Shown: positions 41,249 to 49,675 of the stretch, in pieces
How the letters are laid out: every line of letters begins with the position of its first letter
Numbering within the stretch: position 1 is the first letter of the stretch
Origin: Halothermothrix sp. DTU029
GTDB lineage: Bacteria; Bacillota; Halanaerobiia; Halanaerobiales; DTU029
Length of the DNA stretch: 50,211 nt
Assembly: GCA_001512435.1 (NCBI GenBank)
Contig: LFRS01000033.1
Coordinates: 1 to 50,211, forward strand
Reading direction: 5' to 3'
The notes under the pieces: model-generated
Database searches by the model: none
What the model was told of the DNA's origin: nothing
What the model saw: the letters and a program-made list of their open reading frames with translations, nothing else
Position numbers and translations under genes: made by a program

Positions 41249-42396
41249 AGCAAGATATGTCCCCCGGGGCTTTGCCCCTTTTTGCCATCGATCAGGATTT
41301 CAAGTTTTTCGATACCCTTGATGGATAGTATTGTTCTGCTGATAGCCTCAATTGCATATAATTCGCCCTCTGCACCACCCTTAAAATTATAGGCAGCCGG
41401 GAAGGAGAGGTCTATTGTAGCCTGCCTGTTTTCCACTTTCAGGAAGTTAATTGTGCTTCCAGAGGGTAATGGTGAATAAAGGCCAACGGGAGGCTTCATT
41501 AACTGCTCCAGGGCGGAAAGGGCCATGATTTCCTGGAAATTTAATAAAGAGTATTCATTTTTAAAGAAATTGGCCACAGGAAAGGACATTTTGTTTTTTA
41601 TCAGGCCAGGGGTCTGGCCATTATAATAAAGATAATATAATCTATTGGCATCAGTACTGGCAAGTGTACTATTTACAGGCTGGCTTATTTCTTCCTTTTC
41701 TTCTTTTGGCTTGCCGAAGTTTTCCTGAAAATAGTTTATAATTCCGTCTTTAATGGCAACGGCAATTTGCTGCTGGTAGGCGGGATCAGTGAGCAAGACC
41801 CTGTCTTCCGGGTTTGATAAAAAGCCTACTTCAATAAGGACTCCAGGGCATTTTATGGCATTTAGCACATAATAATCCCCTTTTTTCAAGACCCGCCTGT
41901 TTTCTTCCCGTAATTTTATCAGTTCTTCCTGGATAAAGGCTGCCAGTTCTTCACTTTTTTCTGATTTCATTTTATAAAAAATCTGGCTACCGGCCGGTTT
42001 GCTGGAAGGAAAGTTATTGGCATGGATACTGATAAAGAGGTCTGCCCTGGCATTGTTGGCAATTATTGGCCTCTGCCGCAGGTCTTTATTGCGGTCATTT
42101 TCATAGAGTTTGTCTTCTATCCTGGTCATAATGGGTATGATATTTACTTTTCTAAGCTCTTCATAAAGATATTTGGCAATAGCCAGATTAATATCCTTCT
42201 CCAGAATATCACCATAACTTGTTCCGGTATCAATACTACCATGGCCTGGATCCACTACTACAATAAACTCCATATCAGTGGTATGGGAGGGTATAGAAGT
42301 ACTCCTGTGATAATTTAAGATTAATAAAGCAAAAAAACAAAGTAATACTAAGGCAAGGATAATTTTTTGCGGTTTCAGGATAATGGTTAAGAACAT
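41230..42396 (-). CDS. N-acetylmuramoyl-L-alanine amidase (amidase_3) with C-terminal GerMN domain
   Basis: N-terminal TM; FIVVVDPGHGSIDTGT, FISIHAN, GVLIEVGFLSNPEDR; C-terminal GerM-like region. Confidence 0.9.
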   Translation of the reverse strand: MFLTIILKPQKIILALVLLCFFALLILNYHRSTSIPSHTTDMEFIVVVDPGHGSIDTGTSYGDILEKDINLAIAKYLYEELRKVNIIPIMTRIEDKLYENDRNKDLRQRPIIANNARADLFISIHANNFPSSKPAGSQIFYKMKSEKSEELAAFIQEELIKLREENRRVLKKGDYYVLNAIKCPGVLIEVGFLSNPEDRVLLTDPAYQQQIAVAIKDGIINYFQENFGKPKEEKEEISQPVNSTLASTDANRLYYLYYNGQTPGLIKNKMSFPVANFFKNEYSLLNFQEIMALSALEQLMKPPVGLYSPLPSGSTINFLKVENRQATIDLSFPAAYNFKGGAEGELYAIEAISRTILSIKGIEKLEILIDGKKGQSPGGHILLDSIIE

Positions 42397-42573
42397 ATTT
42401 TTTATACACCTCTTGGATAGCTTATTCTATAAATATATATGGCCAGTTTGTCTTAAGTATGCAGTAGGGAAGAGAATATAGAATAAATAAAAATGTTTTT
42501 GCATAGATTTAAGCAGTGGTGTTTTTAGCATCTTGTAAGCCTGTCAATGATTAAAAGAAGGTGAGGGATAGTT

Positions 42574-43359
42574 ATGAAAATAATTCTTAGCCCAGGTAAG
42601 AAATTTATTTTCTTTTTTACTCTGACTATACTACTGGTGGTTTTTGCATTTGGTTTTATAATGGGTAACAAATATGGTGAAGCAATACCGGTCTTAAATC
42701 AGCGCCTGGTACCCATCTATAAGGTAGCCAGGGATGATAAACGTATTGCTATAACCCTTGATGGTACCTGGGGAGCAGATTATACAGAAGAGATCCTTCA
42801 GATATTACGGGAAAATGATGTAAAGATAACCTTTTTCTTTGCCGGTTACTGGTTGGAGAAATATCCGGATATACTCAAAAAAATTGCTGCTGAAGGTCAT
42901 GAAATAGGTAACCATTCTTATACCCACCCTCATTTCAATCAGCTCTCAAAGGAAAAGATCAAAGAAGAACTGGAATCAACATCAGATCTGATCGAAAAAT
43001 TAATTGGCAAAAGACCTGTATATTTCCGCCCTCCCTTTGGTGAATATAATAATAATGTAATCAAAACAGTTACTGAACTGGGTTACCAGGTAATCCAGTG
43101 GAGTATAGATTCCCTGGACTGGATGGAGCCGGGGGTTGATAAGATAGTTGAAAGGGTTCTCCAGGCAGAGAGTGGTGATATAATCCTGATGCATAATAAT
43201 GCCCCGGAGACATCGGCAGCCTTAAGGCGGATTATACCGATTTTTAAAGAAAGAGGCTATGAGATAGTACCCTTATCAGAATTGGTTTATAAGGATAATT
43301 ATTATATTGAATCCCATTCCGGCAGACAGGTAAGCCATGGTCATAGAGGTGAAGGTTAA
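42574..43359 (+). CDS. Polysaccharide deacetylase family protein (PdaB-like)
   Basis: NodB fold: KITFFFAGYW, GHEIGNHSYTHPHF, RPPFGEYN, DIILMHNN; noncanonical motif 1 (ITLDGTWGAD). Confidence 0.9.
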   Translation: MKIILSPGKKFIFFFTLTILLVVFAFGFIMGNKYGEAIPVLNQRLVPIYKVARDDKRIAITLDGTWGADYTEEILQILRENDVKITFFFAGYWLEKYPDILKKIAAEGHEIGNHSYTHPHFNQLSKEKIKEELESTSDLIEKLIGKRPVYFRPPFGEYNNNVIKTVTELGYQVIQWSIDSLDWMEPGVDKIVERVLQAESGDIILMHNNAPETSAALRRIIPIFKERGYEIVPLSELVYKDNYYIESHSGRQVSHGHRGEG

Positions 43360-44045
43360 TGTTGAAAAAGTATTTTATTCCCCTGGCTTTTTTCCTGGGA
43401 ATATTATTGGGAATTATCAGTAATGAACTTGTTGTTCCAGTAAGCACTTCACCAGAGAAGCCCTATTATCATGGAATAAGGGGCAGGAATCAGATTGCCT
43501 TAACCATCAATGTGGATTGGGGGGAGGAGTATCTGCCCGGTATGTTAAAAATTATGGAAGAAAGGGGGGTTAAGGCAACCTTTTTTGTAACTGGCCAGTG
43601 GGCCATGAAAAATAAAGACCTATTAAAAACAATGGCTGAAAAAGGGCATGAGATCGGGAATCATGGCTATAGCCACCAGCACCCATTCCAGCTTTCCAAA
43701 GATGGGCTTATAGAGTTAATCAAGAAAAATGAAGAGGTAATTTACCAGATAACAAAAGAGAGGACCAGATTATTTGCCCCTCCCTATGGTGAGGTTGATG
43801 AGAGGATTGCCAGTATTGCCAGCAGTATTGGCTATAAAACTATAATGTGGTCTGCTGATACCATTGACTGGCAGCGGCCTCCAGCAGAGATTATCGTTCA
43901 GCGGGCTGTAAACAAGATTGATGATGGTGGTATAATTTTGATGCATCCTACAGAGCCAAGTCGGGCTGCCCTTGAAAATATAATTGATATCTTGACCAAA
44001 CGGGGTTATAAATTTGTGACTGTCTCTGAATTAATCCAGGAGTGA
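43359..44045 (+). CDS. Polysaccharide deacetylase family protein (YlxY-like)
   Basis: ALTINVDWGEEYLPGML, KATFFVTGQW, GHEIGNHGYSHQHPF, FAPPYGEVD, GGIILMHPT; start overlaps the preceding stop. Confidence 0.88.
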   Translation: MLKKYFIPLAFFLGILLGIISNELVVPVSTSPEKPYYHGIRGRNQIALTINVDWGEEYLPGMLKIMEERGVKATFFVTGQWAMKNKDLLKTMAEKGHEIGNHGYSHQHPFQLSKDGLIELIKKNEEVIYQITKERTRLFAPPYGEVDERIASIASSIGYKTIMWSADTIDWQRPPAEIIVQRAVNKIDDGGIILMHPTEPSRAALENIIDILTKRGYKFVTVSELIQE

Positions 44046-44111
44046 AAGATCTTTTTAAATCCCCTATTCTGTGATAAAATAGTTTATACAGAATAAGAAG
44101 AGGTGGATAGG

Positions 44112-44543
44112 ATGAAGATTGAGATTGTACGACTGGATAAGAGTTTGCCTTTACCTGCATATCAGCATATCGGGGAAGATGTTGGCCTGGATTTAAGGGC
44201 AGCGGAAGAGGTAATAATAAAAAGAGGGGAATTTCAGTTAATAAAAACTGGTATAAAACTTGCCATTCCCCCGGGATATGGGGGGTTTGTTTATCCCAGA
44301 AGTGGACTGGCTTTAAAGCATGGTATAACGGTTTTAAATTGTGTTGGCGTCATAGACCCGGGTTACCGGGGAGAATTAGGGGTAGTATTGATTAATCATG
44401 GTAAAGAAGATTTTAAAGTGAATAAGGGTGACCGGATCGCCCAATTGATTATACATAGGACCATTCAAATTGAGTGGGAAGAAGTAGAAGAACTTTCAGA
44501 CAGCGAAAGAGGAAAGGGTGGATTTGGTCACACCGGGGTCTAA
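44112..44543 (+). CDS. dut: dUTP diphosphatase
   Basis: EDVGLDLRAAE; YPRSGLALKHGI; GVIDPGYRGELGVVLINHG; C-terminal RGKGGFGHTGV. Confidence 0.97.
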   Translation: MKIEIVRLDKSLPLPAYQHIGEDVGLDLRAAEEVIIKRGEFQLIKTGIKLAIPPGYGGFVYPRSGLALKHGITVLNCVGVIDPGYRGELGVVLINHGKEDFKVNKGDRIAQLIIHRTIQIEWEEVEELSDSERGKGGFGHTGV

Positions 44544-44555
44544 GGAGTGATCAAT

Positions 44556-44786
44556 TTGCTGCTGAAAGAGATTATTGGCAAGGAAGTAATTGATTTACAG
44601 GGAAGAAAACTGGGTAAAATCAAAAAGGCGGATATAATACTGGAGGCCAGTACTGGCCAGGTGGAATCCATAATTCTGGGTAGTAAAAACAATAAATTCT
44701 TAATTCCCTGGAATGGTATTAAGCATATTGGTACCAGGGTTGTTTTAATAGATAGTGCTTTAAAATATATGGAAAACAAGATGTAA
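44556..44786 (+). CDS. PRC-barrel domain protein, YlmC/YmxH-like
   Basis: LLKEIIGKEVIDLQGRKLGKIKKADIILEASTGQVESIILG; TTG 44556 better spaced from aaggag than GTG 44547. Confidence 0.78.
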   Translation: MLLKEIIGKEVIDLQGRKLGKIKKADIILEASTGQVESIILGSKNNKFLIPWNGIKHIGTRVVLIDSALKYMENKM

Positions 44787-44820
44787 GTACTTCCTTTCCT
44801 GAAGAAAGAAGGGGTAATGG

Positions 44821-46017
44821 ATGGAAAAAGGAAAAATACAGAAAAAGGGCTTTAATACAATGGCTATCCATGGTGAGGGAGAGGGAAAAAAGCCGGCCAA
44901 TGCTTTAAATTCGCCTATCTTTATGACTTCTACCTTTACCTTTGATAATCTGGAACATGCGGAAAAGACCTTTTCCTTTGAATGTGATGATTATGTATAT
45001 ACCAGAGGGAATAATCCTAATCTCCGGGAACTGGAAAGAAAGATGGCTATTCTGGAGGGAGGAGTAGATAGTGTTGCCTTTGCTACAGGAATGGCTGCCA
45101 TCAGCTCTGTTTTTTTTTCTCTGTTAAAACCTGGTGATAAAATAATAGCCCACCAGGTTCTATATGGTTCCAGTTATAATGTGGTTAAAAAGCTTTTGCC
45201 AGCCTATGGTATCAGGAGTGAATTCCTGGATTTAACGGCAATAGCTGACCTGGAAAACCATTTAAGTGAGGACCTGAAGGTTATTTATTTTGAAACTCCA
45301 GCCAATCCCAGCCTGGAGATAATTGATATCAAAGCAATTGCTGATCTTGTCAAGAATAGGGATATAAAAATCGTTGTTGATAATACCTTTGCCACACCTT
45401 ATTTGCAGAGGCCGCTGGATTTAGGGGCAGATGTGGTAGTTCACAGTGCTACCAAATATCTAAGTGGCCATGGGGATGTACTGGGAGGAGTGGCTGTAGC
45501 TAAAGAAGAGGATTATATACAGAGCCTCAAGTTTGAATATATGACGGAGTTTGGCGGAGTTTTGAGTCCTTTTAATGCCTGGCTTTTATTGCGGGGCTTG
45601 AAAACCCTGGGTATCAGGATGGAGAAACACCAGGAAAATGCCGCCAGGGTGGCAGAATATCTGGCTAAACATGAAAAGGTCCAGCAGGTCTATTATCCAG
45701 GGCTCTTCTCTAATAAATACCATGAGCTTGCCAGGAGTCAGATGAAAGGGCCTGGAGCTATGCTGAGTTTTGAATTAAAAGCCGGACTGGAAGAGGCCAG
45801 ATTATTTGTTGATAGACTGAAAATGATTAAGCTGGCGGTAAGCCTGGGTGATACAGAGACATTAATTGAGTATCCCTTTTTCATGACCCACCGGGATTAT
45901 ACAGAAGAGGATTTAAGGAAACTGGGACTCAGTAGTAAATTGTTACGGATTTCTGTTGGCCTGGAAGATGTTGCTGATATAATAGCAGACCTGGATCAGG
46001 CCCTGGCAGGAATCTAA
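44821..46017 (+). CDS. PLP-dependent trans-sulfuration enzyme (cystathionine gamma-synthase / methionine gamma-lyase family)
   Basis: FATGMAAISSVFFSLLKPGDKIIAH; VVHSATKYLSGHGDVLGG PLP lysine; C-terminal LLRISVGLEDVADIIADLDQAL. Confidence 0.93.
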   Translation: MEKGKIQKKGFNTMAIHGEGEGKKPANALNSPIFMTSTFTFDNLEHAEKTFSFECDDYVYTRGNNPNLRELERKMAILEGGVDSVAFATGMAAISSVFFSLLKPGDKIIAHQVLYGSSYNVVKKLLPAYGIRSEFLDLTAIADLENHLSEDLKVIYFETPANPSLEIIDIKAIADLVKNRDIKIVVDNTFATPYLQRPLDLGADVVVHSATKYLSGHGDVLGGVAVAKEEDYIQSLKFEYMTEFGGVLSPFNAWLLLRGLKTLGIRMEKHQENAARVAEYLAKHEKVQQVYYPGLFSNKYHELARSQMKGPGAMLSFELKAGLEEARLFVDRLKMIKLAVSLGDTETLIEYPFFMTHRDYTEEDLRKLGLSSKLLRISVGLEDVADIIADLDQALAGI

Positions 46018-46018
46018 T

Positions 46019-46043
46019 AATGGCCTTAAGGCCATTTTTTTTT
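46019..46043 (+). terminator. Rho-independent terminator immediately after the trans-sulfuration enzyme
   Basis: AATGGCC-ttaa-GGCCATT followed by a T run. Confidence 0.9.
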
Positions 46044-46206
46044 GCCTTAAGAAATTGTAGAATTGAGTAGTAGAATAAGTGATATAAAGCTCTTTAATTT
46101 CTCAGTGTGGGGAGACCAGGGCTTTTATTGTTATGTGGCAAAAACTGATAAAAGGGAAAAGAAAATAAAAATGGATAAAATATTTCAGAGAATAATTAAA
46201 AAGCAC

Positions 46207-46235
46207 TTGAATATATATACAGTATAATGTATAAT
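46207..46235 (+). promoter_or_regulatory. Putative sigma-A promoter of the arg operon (TTGAAT-N17-TATAAT)
   Basis: TTGAAT 46207-46212, TATAAT 46230-46235, exact 17-bp spacer. Confidence 0.8.
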
Positions 46236-46266
46236 AATACAAAGAATATGAATGGAGATGAATGGG

Positions 46267-47307
46267 ATGATTAAGGTAAGTATAGTTGGAGTAACCGGTT
46301 ATGTTGGCCTGGAATTGTTAAGATTATTACAGATTCATCCGGAAGTAGAGGTCAAGCACCTGCTTTCCAGGAGCCAGGCCGGTGAGAGGATTGCTGATTT
46401 ATATCCCCAGTTTGCCGGTTCTTCTCTAGCAGATCTGAGACTGGAGGCCTATGAAGAAGCTGACCTGACTGATTCTGATCTGGTCTTTACTGCCTTACCC
46501 CATGGTATATCCCAGAGAGAGGTGGCAAAAATCTATAAGCAGGGAATAAAGGTTATAGATATGAGCGGGGATTACCGGTATGGGGATATAGAAGTATATG
46601 AAAACTGGTACCAGATTAAGCATGAATTTCCTGAATTGGCCAGGGAGGCTGTTTATGGACTGGTGGAATTAAATAGAGAAAAAATCAAGAAGGCCAGCCT
46701 GGTGGCCAATCCAGGTTGTTATGTAACAGCATCATTATTGGCTCTGTTGCCGGTGGTGGAAAAAGGGCTTATCAATCTGGATAATATAATAATTGATGCC
46801 AAGTCAGGTGTCAGCGGAGCAGGGAAGAGCTTGAAGGAAGCCTTTATATATAATGAGGTAAATGAAAACTTTAAAGCCTATAGTGTTGCAGGGCACCGCC
46901 ACACTTCTGAGATAGAGTATGTCCTGGAAGAAGTGGCCAGGCAGGAAATCAACCTTATATTTACTCCCCATTTGTTGCCATTAAAACGGGGAATCCTGGC
47001 TACTATTTATACAGATCTAAGCACTGGCTTAGATGAAGATGGAATCATTGATCTATACAGGGAATATTATGCCGGAGAAGCCTTTGTCCAGATTCTGGGT
47101 GATAAATTACCGGAATTAAAATATGTGGTGGGGACCAACAACTGTCAGATAGGGTTAAAATATGATAAGAGGACAGGCAAACTGATTATTATTTCAGTTA
47201 TTGATAATTTAGTCAAGGGTGCTGCTGGCCAGGCAATTCAAAATATGAACCTCCTCTTTGGCTTAAAAGAAGATACTGGCCTGACTCAGACAGCCTTTTA
47301 CCCCTGA
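46267..47307 (+). CDS. argC: N-acetyl-gamma-glutamyl-phosphate reductase
   Basis: MIKVSIVGVTGYVGLELLRLL; VANPGCYVTASLLALLP; VAGHRHTSEIE. In-frame ATGs also at 46252 and 46258. Confidence 0.97.
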   Translation: MIKVSIVGVTGYVGLELLRLLQIHPEVEVKHLLSRSQAGERIADLYPQFAGSSLADLRLEAYEEADLTDSDLVFTALPHGISQREVAKIYKQGIKVIDMSGDYRYGDIEVYENWYQIKHEFPELAREAVYGLVELNREKIKKASLVANPGCYVTASLLALLPVVEKGLINLDNIIIDAKSGVSGAGKSLKEAFIYNEVNENFKAYSVAGHRHTSEIEYVLEEVARQEINLIFTPHLLPLKRGILATIYTDLSTGLDEDGIIDLYREYYAGEAFVQILGDKLPELKYVVGTNNCQIGLKYDKRTGKLIIISVIDNLVKGAAGQAIQNMNLLFGLKEDTGLTQTAFYP

Positions 47308-47474
47308 TATGTATTTAAAACAAAGCAGAATAAAAAAATATATAACCAATAACAAGATTTATAAAAAATAATAAGCTATCTGGGAAATGATAAGCTAAAA
47401 AATCTTTTTAGAAGATAAAAGACGGAAGTAAGAAAGGCTAGAAATATAAAAATTATTAAATGGTGGTGACAGCG

Positions 47475-48704
47475 ATGAATGAGGGGTTAATAGATATAAT
47501 AGAGATAAGTGGTGGTATAACTGCACCGGAGGGTTATCAGGCAACCGGTGTAGCCTGTGGGATTAAAAAAAGCGGGAAAAAGGATCTGGCCCTGATCTAT
47601 AGTGAGAATACAGCCACAGGGGCTGCTGTATTTACCAGAAATCTCTTTAAAGCTGCTCCTCTTTTGTTATCCATGGAGAAGATCAGGGATAACGGAATCA
47701 GAGCTATCCTGGTAAATAGTGGTAATGCCAACTCCTGTACTGGAGAACAGGGCCTGGCTGATGCCAGAGAGCTTACTGCCTATCTGGCGGAAAAGATGGG
47801 AATAGCTGAAGACGAAGTCCACATGTCATCTACCGGTGTCATCGGTGAACTGCTGCCAGTTGATAAGATAAAGAAAGGTATCGATGATCTGACAGGTAAA
47901 ATAAGCAGGGATGGAAGTGGTGATGCGGCAGAGGCCATAATGACGACTGATACCAGGAGGAAGGAGATAGCCTATAGCTTCAGGCTTCCTTCTGACGGGA
48001 CAGTAGTAAAAGTGGGGGGGATGGCCAAGGGTTCAGGGATGATTGAGCCGAATCTGGCTACAATGCTGGCCTATATCACCACAGACCTGGCCATTGAGAA
48101 AGCCCTCCTGCAGAAGGCCCTGAAGATAGTGGCAGATAAGTCATTTAACAGGATCAGTGTGGACGGGGATTGCAGTACCAATGATTCTGTCTTCCTGCTG
48201 GCCAATGGAAAGGCCGGTAACAGGCTGATTACAGAGGAAAATGGGGACTATCTGGCCTTCCTCCAGGTCCTGGAGAAAGTCGCCTTATATCTGGCTCAAT
48301 CCATCGTCATGGATGGTGAAGGTGCTACCCGTTTCATAACAATCAGGATAAAGGGGGCTGGCAGTCAGGAAGAGGGATTACAGATAGCCAGGAGGATCGC
48401 CAATTCCAATCTGGTAAAGACAGCCTGTTTTGGCGGGGACCCCAACTGGGGGAGGATTGTGGTTGCCCTTGGTTCCTGTAATCTGAATCTGGAAAAAGAA
48501 GATATAGAGGTCTCCATTAATGATAAATTATTGTTCAGTAAAGAAGAGCCTGTTTACAGGGATAAAGGAGAGCTTGCCAGGCTCATGGAGGGTAAGTATA
48601 TCGATATTGAAATCAATCTGAATAAGGGTAGAGAAGAGCTGGAGTTCTGGACATCTGATTTGACCTATGATTATGTTAAGATAAATGCTGAGTATCATAC
48701 TTGA
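47475..48704 (+). CDS. argJ: Bifunctional glutamate N-acetyltransferase/amino-acid acetyltransferase ArgJ
   Basis: VNSGNANSCTG; KVGGMAKGSGMIEPNLATMLAYITTD (autocleavage region); GGDPNWGRI. Confidence 0.97.
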   Translation: MNEGLIDIIEISGGITAPEGYQATGVACGIKKSGKKDLALIYSENTATGAAVFTRNLFKAAPLLLSMEKIRDNGIRAILVNSGNANSCTGEQGLADARELTAYLAEKMGIAEDEVHMSSTGVIGELLPVDKIKKGIDDLTGKISRDGSGDAAEAIMTTDTRRKEIAYSFRLPSDGTVVKVGGMAKGSGMIEPNLATMLAYITTDLAIEKALLQKALKIVADKSFNRISVDGDCSTNDSVFLLANGKAGNRLITEENGDYLAFLQVLEKVALYLAQSIVMDGEGATRFITIRIKGAGSQEEGLQIARRIANSNLVKTACFGGDPNWGRIVVALGSCNLNLEKEDIEVSINDKLLFSKEEPVYRDKGELARLMEGKYIDIEINLNKGREELEFWTSDLTYDYVKINAEYHT

Positions 48705-48718
48705 GGGGGAGTGGTCCG

Positions 48719-49588
48719 GTGAAGGAATATATCGAAAAGGCCTATGTTTTAATAGAGGCCTTGCCCTATTTTAATCAGTTTAATGGCAAGACCTTTGTTA
48801 TTAAATATGGTGGCAGTATAATGACAGATGAGAAACTAAAAAAGAATCTATTTGAAGATATAAGCCTTTTAAAACTGGTTGGGATTAATCCGGTAATCGT
48901 CCATGGCGGCGGACCAGCTATTAATGAGATGCTGAAAAAACTACAGGTAAAGAGCAAGTTTGTTAATGGACTAAGGGTTACTGACCAGGAAACCATGGAA
49001 GTAGTAGAGATGGTCCTGGGGGCCAGTATCAATAAGGAGATCGTGGCCATGATTAATCAACTACGGGGGAAGGCAGTAGGAATCTGTGGAAAAGATGGTG
49101 GTTTGATAAAAGCTACTAAAAAAAGATTTCCTGATAATGATATTGATCTGGGTTTTGTCGGAGAAGTTGTGAGTATAGATCCTACTATTGTTGAAAATCT
49201 GATTGCCAATGATTATATACCGGTTATTGCCCCTATTGGTTGTGATGATGAAGGAAATACTTATAATATTAATGCTGATACTGTGGCGGGAAAATTGGCC
49301 ATTGCTTTAAAGGCAGAGAAATTAATCTATTTGACAGATGTTGATGGCATCAGGCTCAACCCGGAAGATGAGAATAGCCGGGCCTCAGTCCTGTCTTTTT
49401 CAGAGATTAAAGACTTGATTGAAAAGGGGAAGATTCAGGGGGGCATGTTACCCAAGGTTGAAAGCTGTATAGAGGCAGTCAGCCAGGGAGTAGTCAGAAC
49501 CCATATTCTAAGTGGCCTGCTACCACATCCCTTATTGCTGGAGATCTTTACTGACCAGGGTATTGGTACCATGATCGTTAATGATTAA
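48719..49588 (+). CDS. argB: Acetylglutamate kinase
   Basis: FVIKYGGSIMTDEKLKK; PVIVHGGGPAINEML; IYLTDVDGIR; GTG 48719 after ggggga. Confidence 0.97.
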   Translation: MKEYIEKAYVLIEALPYFNQFNGKTFVIKYGGSIMTDEKLKKNLFEDISLLKLVGINPVIVHGGGPAINEMLKKLQVKSKFVNGLRVTDQETMEVVEMVLGASINKEIVAMINQLRGKAVGICGKDGGLIKATKKRFPDNDIDLGFVGEVVSIDPTIVENLIANDYIPVIAPIGCDDEGNTYNINADTVAGKLAIALKAEKLIYLTDVDGIRLNPEDENSRASVLSFSEIKDLIEKGKIQGGMLPKVESCIEAVSQGVVRTHILSGLLPHPLLLEIFTDQGIGTMIVND

Positions 49589-49675
49589 TAAAAATAATAA
49601 AACAAAAAATGAATTTGTTAAGGGACTAATTTAATTTGATTATCGGCATTAACTCTTGGAAGGGAGTAGTTCAGT

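Noticed and set aside
46045-46205. T-box or other riboswitch upstream of argC
   Set aside because: No T-box core (GGGTGGNACCGCG-like) or specifier stem recognised, and the best promoter lies downstream of this segment, so it is probably not in the transcript.
47308-47474. Possible small RNA or attenuator in the argC-argJ gap
   Set aside because: Only a weak 5-bp hairpin (ATCTT-tttag-AAGAT) in AT-rich sequence; insufficient evidence.
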